Below are positions 22,609 to 23,531 of a stretch of 23,531 nt of DNA, in pieces (the stretch's first letter is position 1; every line of letters starts with the position of its first letter). The stretch is from NCBI GenBank assembly GCA_903952785.1, contig CAJBHC010000047.1, forward strand, positions 1 to 23,531, read 5' to 3'. Position numbers and translations under genes: made by a program. Under the pieces are notes generated by a model. That model did no database searches. It was not told the DNA's origin and worked only from the letters and a program-made list of their open reading frames with translations. Source of the stretch: an uncultured bacterium. Lineage in GTDB: Bacteria > Patescibacteriota > Minisyncoccia > Phycocordibacterales > CAIZLB01.

Positions 22609-23517
22609 CTACGGTGCAGGGACGACTGGTCTATCTTCTGGTACTATTATTACTGGCGGGTCTCCTCGTGGTCTACGAGGCAAATTTTGGCACGATTTTG
22701 TAATAAGATCATAAAATTGTCCGCTCGAACAAGATGGGACTATTGTACCATTTGTAATGCCGTCAACTTGATCAACTGTTACTAAAGGAGTATTACTACC
22801 AACACCAACAACCACAATAAGTGGATTTCCATCTAATCCTGCAGGATATACAATTTCCTTATAAGGTATGATGGGGTCAACTTCTCTAGTTGCTACAATA
22901 AGTTCATTAATTCCATCATCACCCGCATCTCCAGCAACAAACCCTGATCTCTTGCTTATTCTACCAACACCGCTGGGATCATTAGAGTTGCTAATATCAA
23001 CTTGAGTTGTCAAAGGACCATATCCAGAGAAGGTGTTACCACTTGCACTTCTAACTGCCTTGTAGCAAACACCAGTTGCGTCATTATCATATGGATGAAC
23101 TGGGACTGTAGCTAGGTATTTACTTTGAACCATGGCGGTCGCTGCATTATCAAAGTTTTTACAAAGCGGCGTAGTGTGAGTAACAGCAGCCTCGGCAGTC
23201 TTCACAAAGAATGCCAACTTATGCGCCCAGTTGTTCTTTTGAATGTTGTTAACAGCAAGCACTGTTTCTTCTTGATTATTTATTGCTATCGTCGTTGCTG
23301 GGTATACACGATAATCATTATAATACAACTCAGCTGCTTTTCTGAACGACCTCAAGTCTTCAGCTATCTTAGTATCATTAGCTTTCATTCTAGCGCTGGC
23401 TACACTGTTCAAAACAACAGCAGATAGTAGGGAGATTATAGCAATAACGACAAGTAGCTCAATTAACGTGAAGGCTTTTTTGAGGTTTGTTGTTTTTGTA
23501 TTTTGTATTTTTGACAT
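22609..23517 (-). CDS. Type IV pilin / pseudopilin-like protein, 302 aa
   Basis: A structural or minor subunit of a type IV pilus or related secretion apparatus. The leader peptide ends at KKA (13-15) and is followed by FTLIELLVVIAIISLLSAVV. The prepilin peptidase PilD should cleave between Ala15 and Phe16, leaving Phe at +1 and Glu20 at +5. The long hydrophobic helix and the segment LRSFRKAAELYYNDYRVYP are typical of PulG/GspG-like pilins. The globular part has Cys119 and Cys151, probably a disulfide, and near the end C263 and C276 within CSSGQFYDLITKSC. The last about 24 residues are Pro- and Arg-rich. At 302 residues it is longer than common major pilins (about 150), so it may be a minor pilin or adhesin. 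The gene is complete; upstream sequence is cut off by the window edge at 23531. Confidence 0.88.
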   Translation of the reverse strand: MSKIQNTKTTNLKKAFTLIELLVVIAIISLLSAVVLNSVASARMKANDTKIAEDLRSFRKAAELYYNDYRVYPATTIAINNQEETVLAVNNIQKNNWAHKLAFFVKTAEAAVTHTTPLCKNFDNAATAMVQSKYLATVPVHPYDNDATGVCYKAVRSASGNTFSGYGPLTTQVDISNSNDPSGVGRISKRSGFVAGDAGDDGINELIVATREVDPIIPYKEIVYPAGLDGNPLIVVVGVGSNTPLVTVDQVDGITNGTIVPSCSSGQFYDLITKSCQNLPRRPRGDPPVIIVPEDRPVVPAP

Positions 23518-23531
23518 GTTTTTAAATGTGA

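Noticed and set aside
22528..22785. 85-codon + strand frame overlapping the pilin 3' end
   Set aside because: Mostly antisense to the pilin gene; no promoter, leader or recognisable product.
1..23531. CRISPR array, transposase or phage structural genes
   Set aside because: No regularly spaced repeats, terminal inverted repeats with a transposase, integrase or capsid genes are visible. The cassettes resemble morons only in layout.

Overview
The window looks like a chromosomal segment of a small-genome bacterium, most likely a member of the Candidate Phyla Radiation (Patescibacteria, Parcubacteria-like). This placement is an inference from several things. Core genes are compact. Start codons lack Shine-Dalgarno sequences almost everywhere. 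The ribosomal cluster is reduced (rpsP, a KH-domain gene and trmD, with no rimM or rplS). A type IV pilin with a classic KKAFTLIELLVVIAII-type N-terminus is present, and TGA is used as a stop. No single marker here proves the phylum.

Layout. Positions 1-1701 hold two orphan genes on the + strand, each with its own promoter, leader and terminator. Positions 1727-5449 (-) encode a large UvrD/PcrA-type helicase fused to a RecB-like nuclease. Positions 5519-7288 hold two more self-contained + strand orphan genes; the second encodes a secreted protein with a PEP-CTERM-like C-terminal sorting signal. From 7324 to 19631 everything recognisable is on the - strand and forms an information-processing block. 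In transcription order it is rpsP (S16), a KH-domain RNA-binding protein, trmD, rpoB, rpoC, dnaG and rpoD. At 19742-20415 a fifth orphan gene (- strand) sits with its own promoter and terminator, divergent from rnr (RNase R family, + strand, 20467-22488). The right edge is a type IV pilin/pseudopilin gene on the - strand (22609-23517).

The core genes cover transcription (RNA polymerase beta and beta', primary sigma), replication priming (DnaG), repair (helicase-nuclease), RNA decay (RNase R) and translation (S16, TrmD, KH protein). They are AT-rich, and several appear to be transcribed with very short 5' UTRs. The orphan genes differ. They are visibly GC-richer and match no family I recognise. 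They are packaged as promoter (TTGAC-N17-TAC/TAT type), a stem-loop close to the predicted transcription start, an A/C-rich leader without Shine-Dalgarno, the ORF, and an intrinsic terminator. Three of the five terminators share a GCAA tetraloop and the string GCAAGCGGCCG. These moron-like cassettes between conserved genes are the most interesting pattern in the window.
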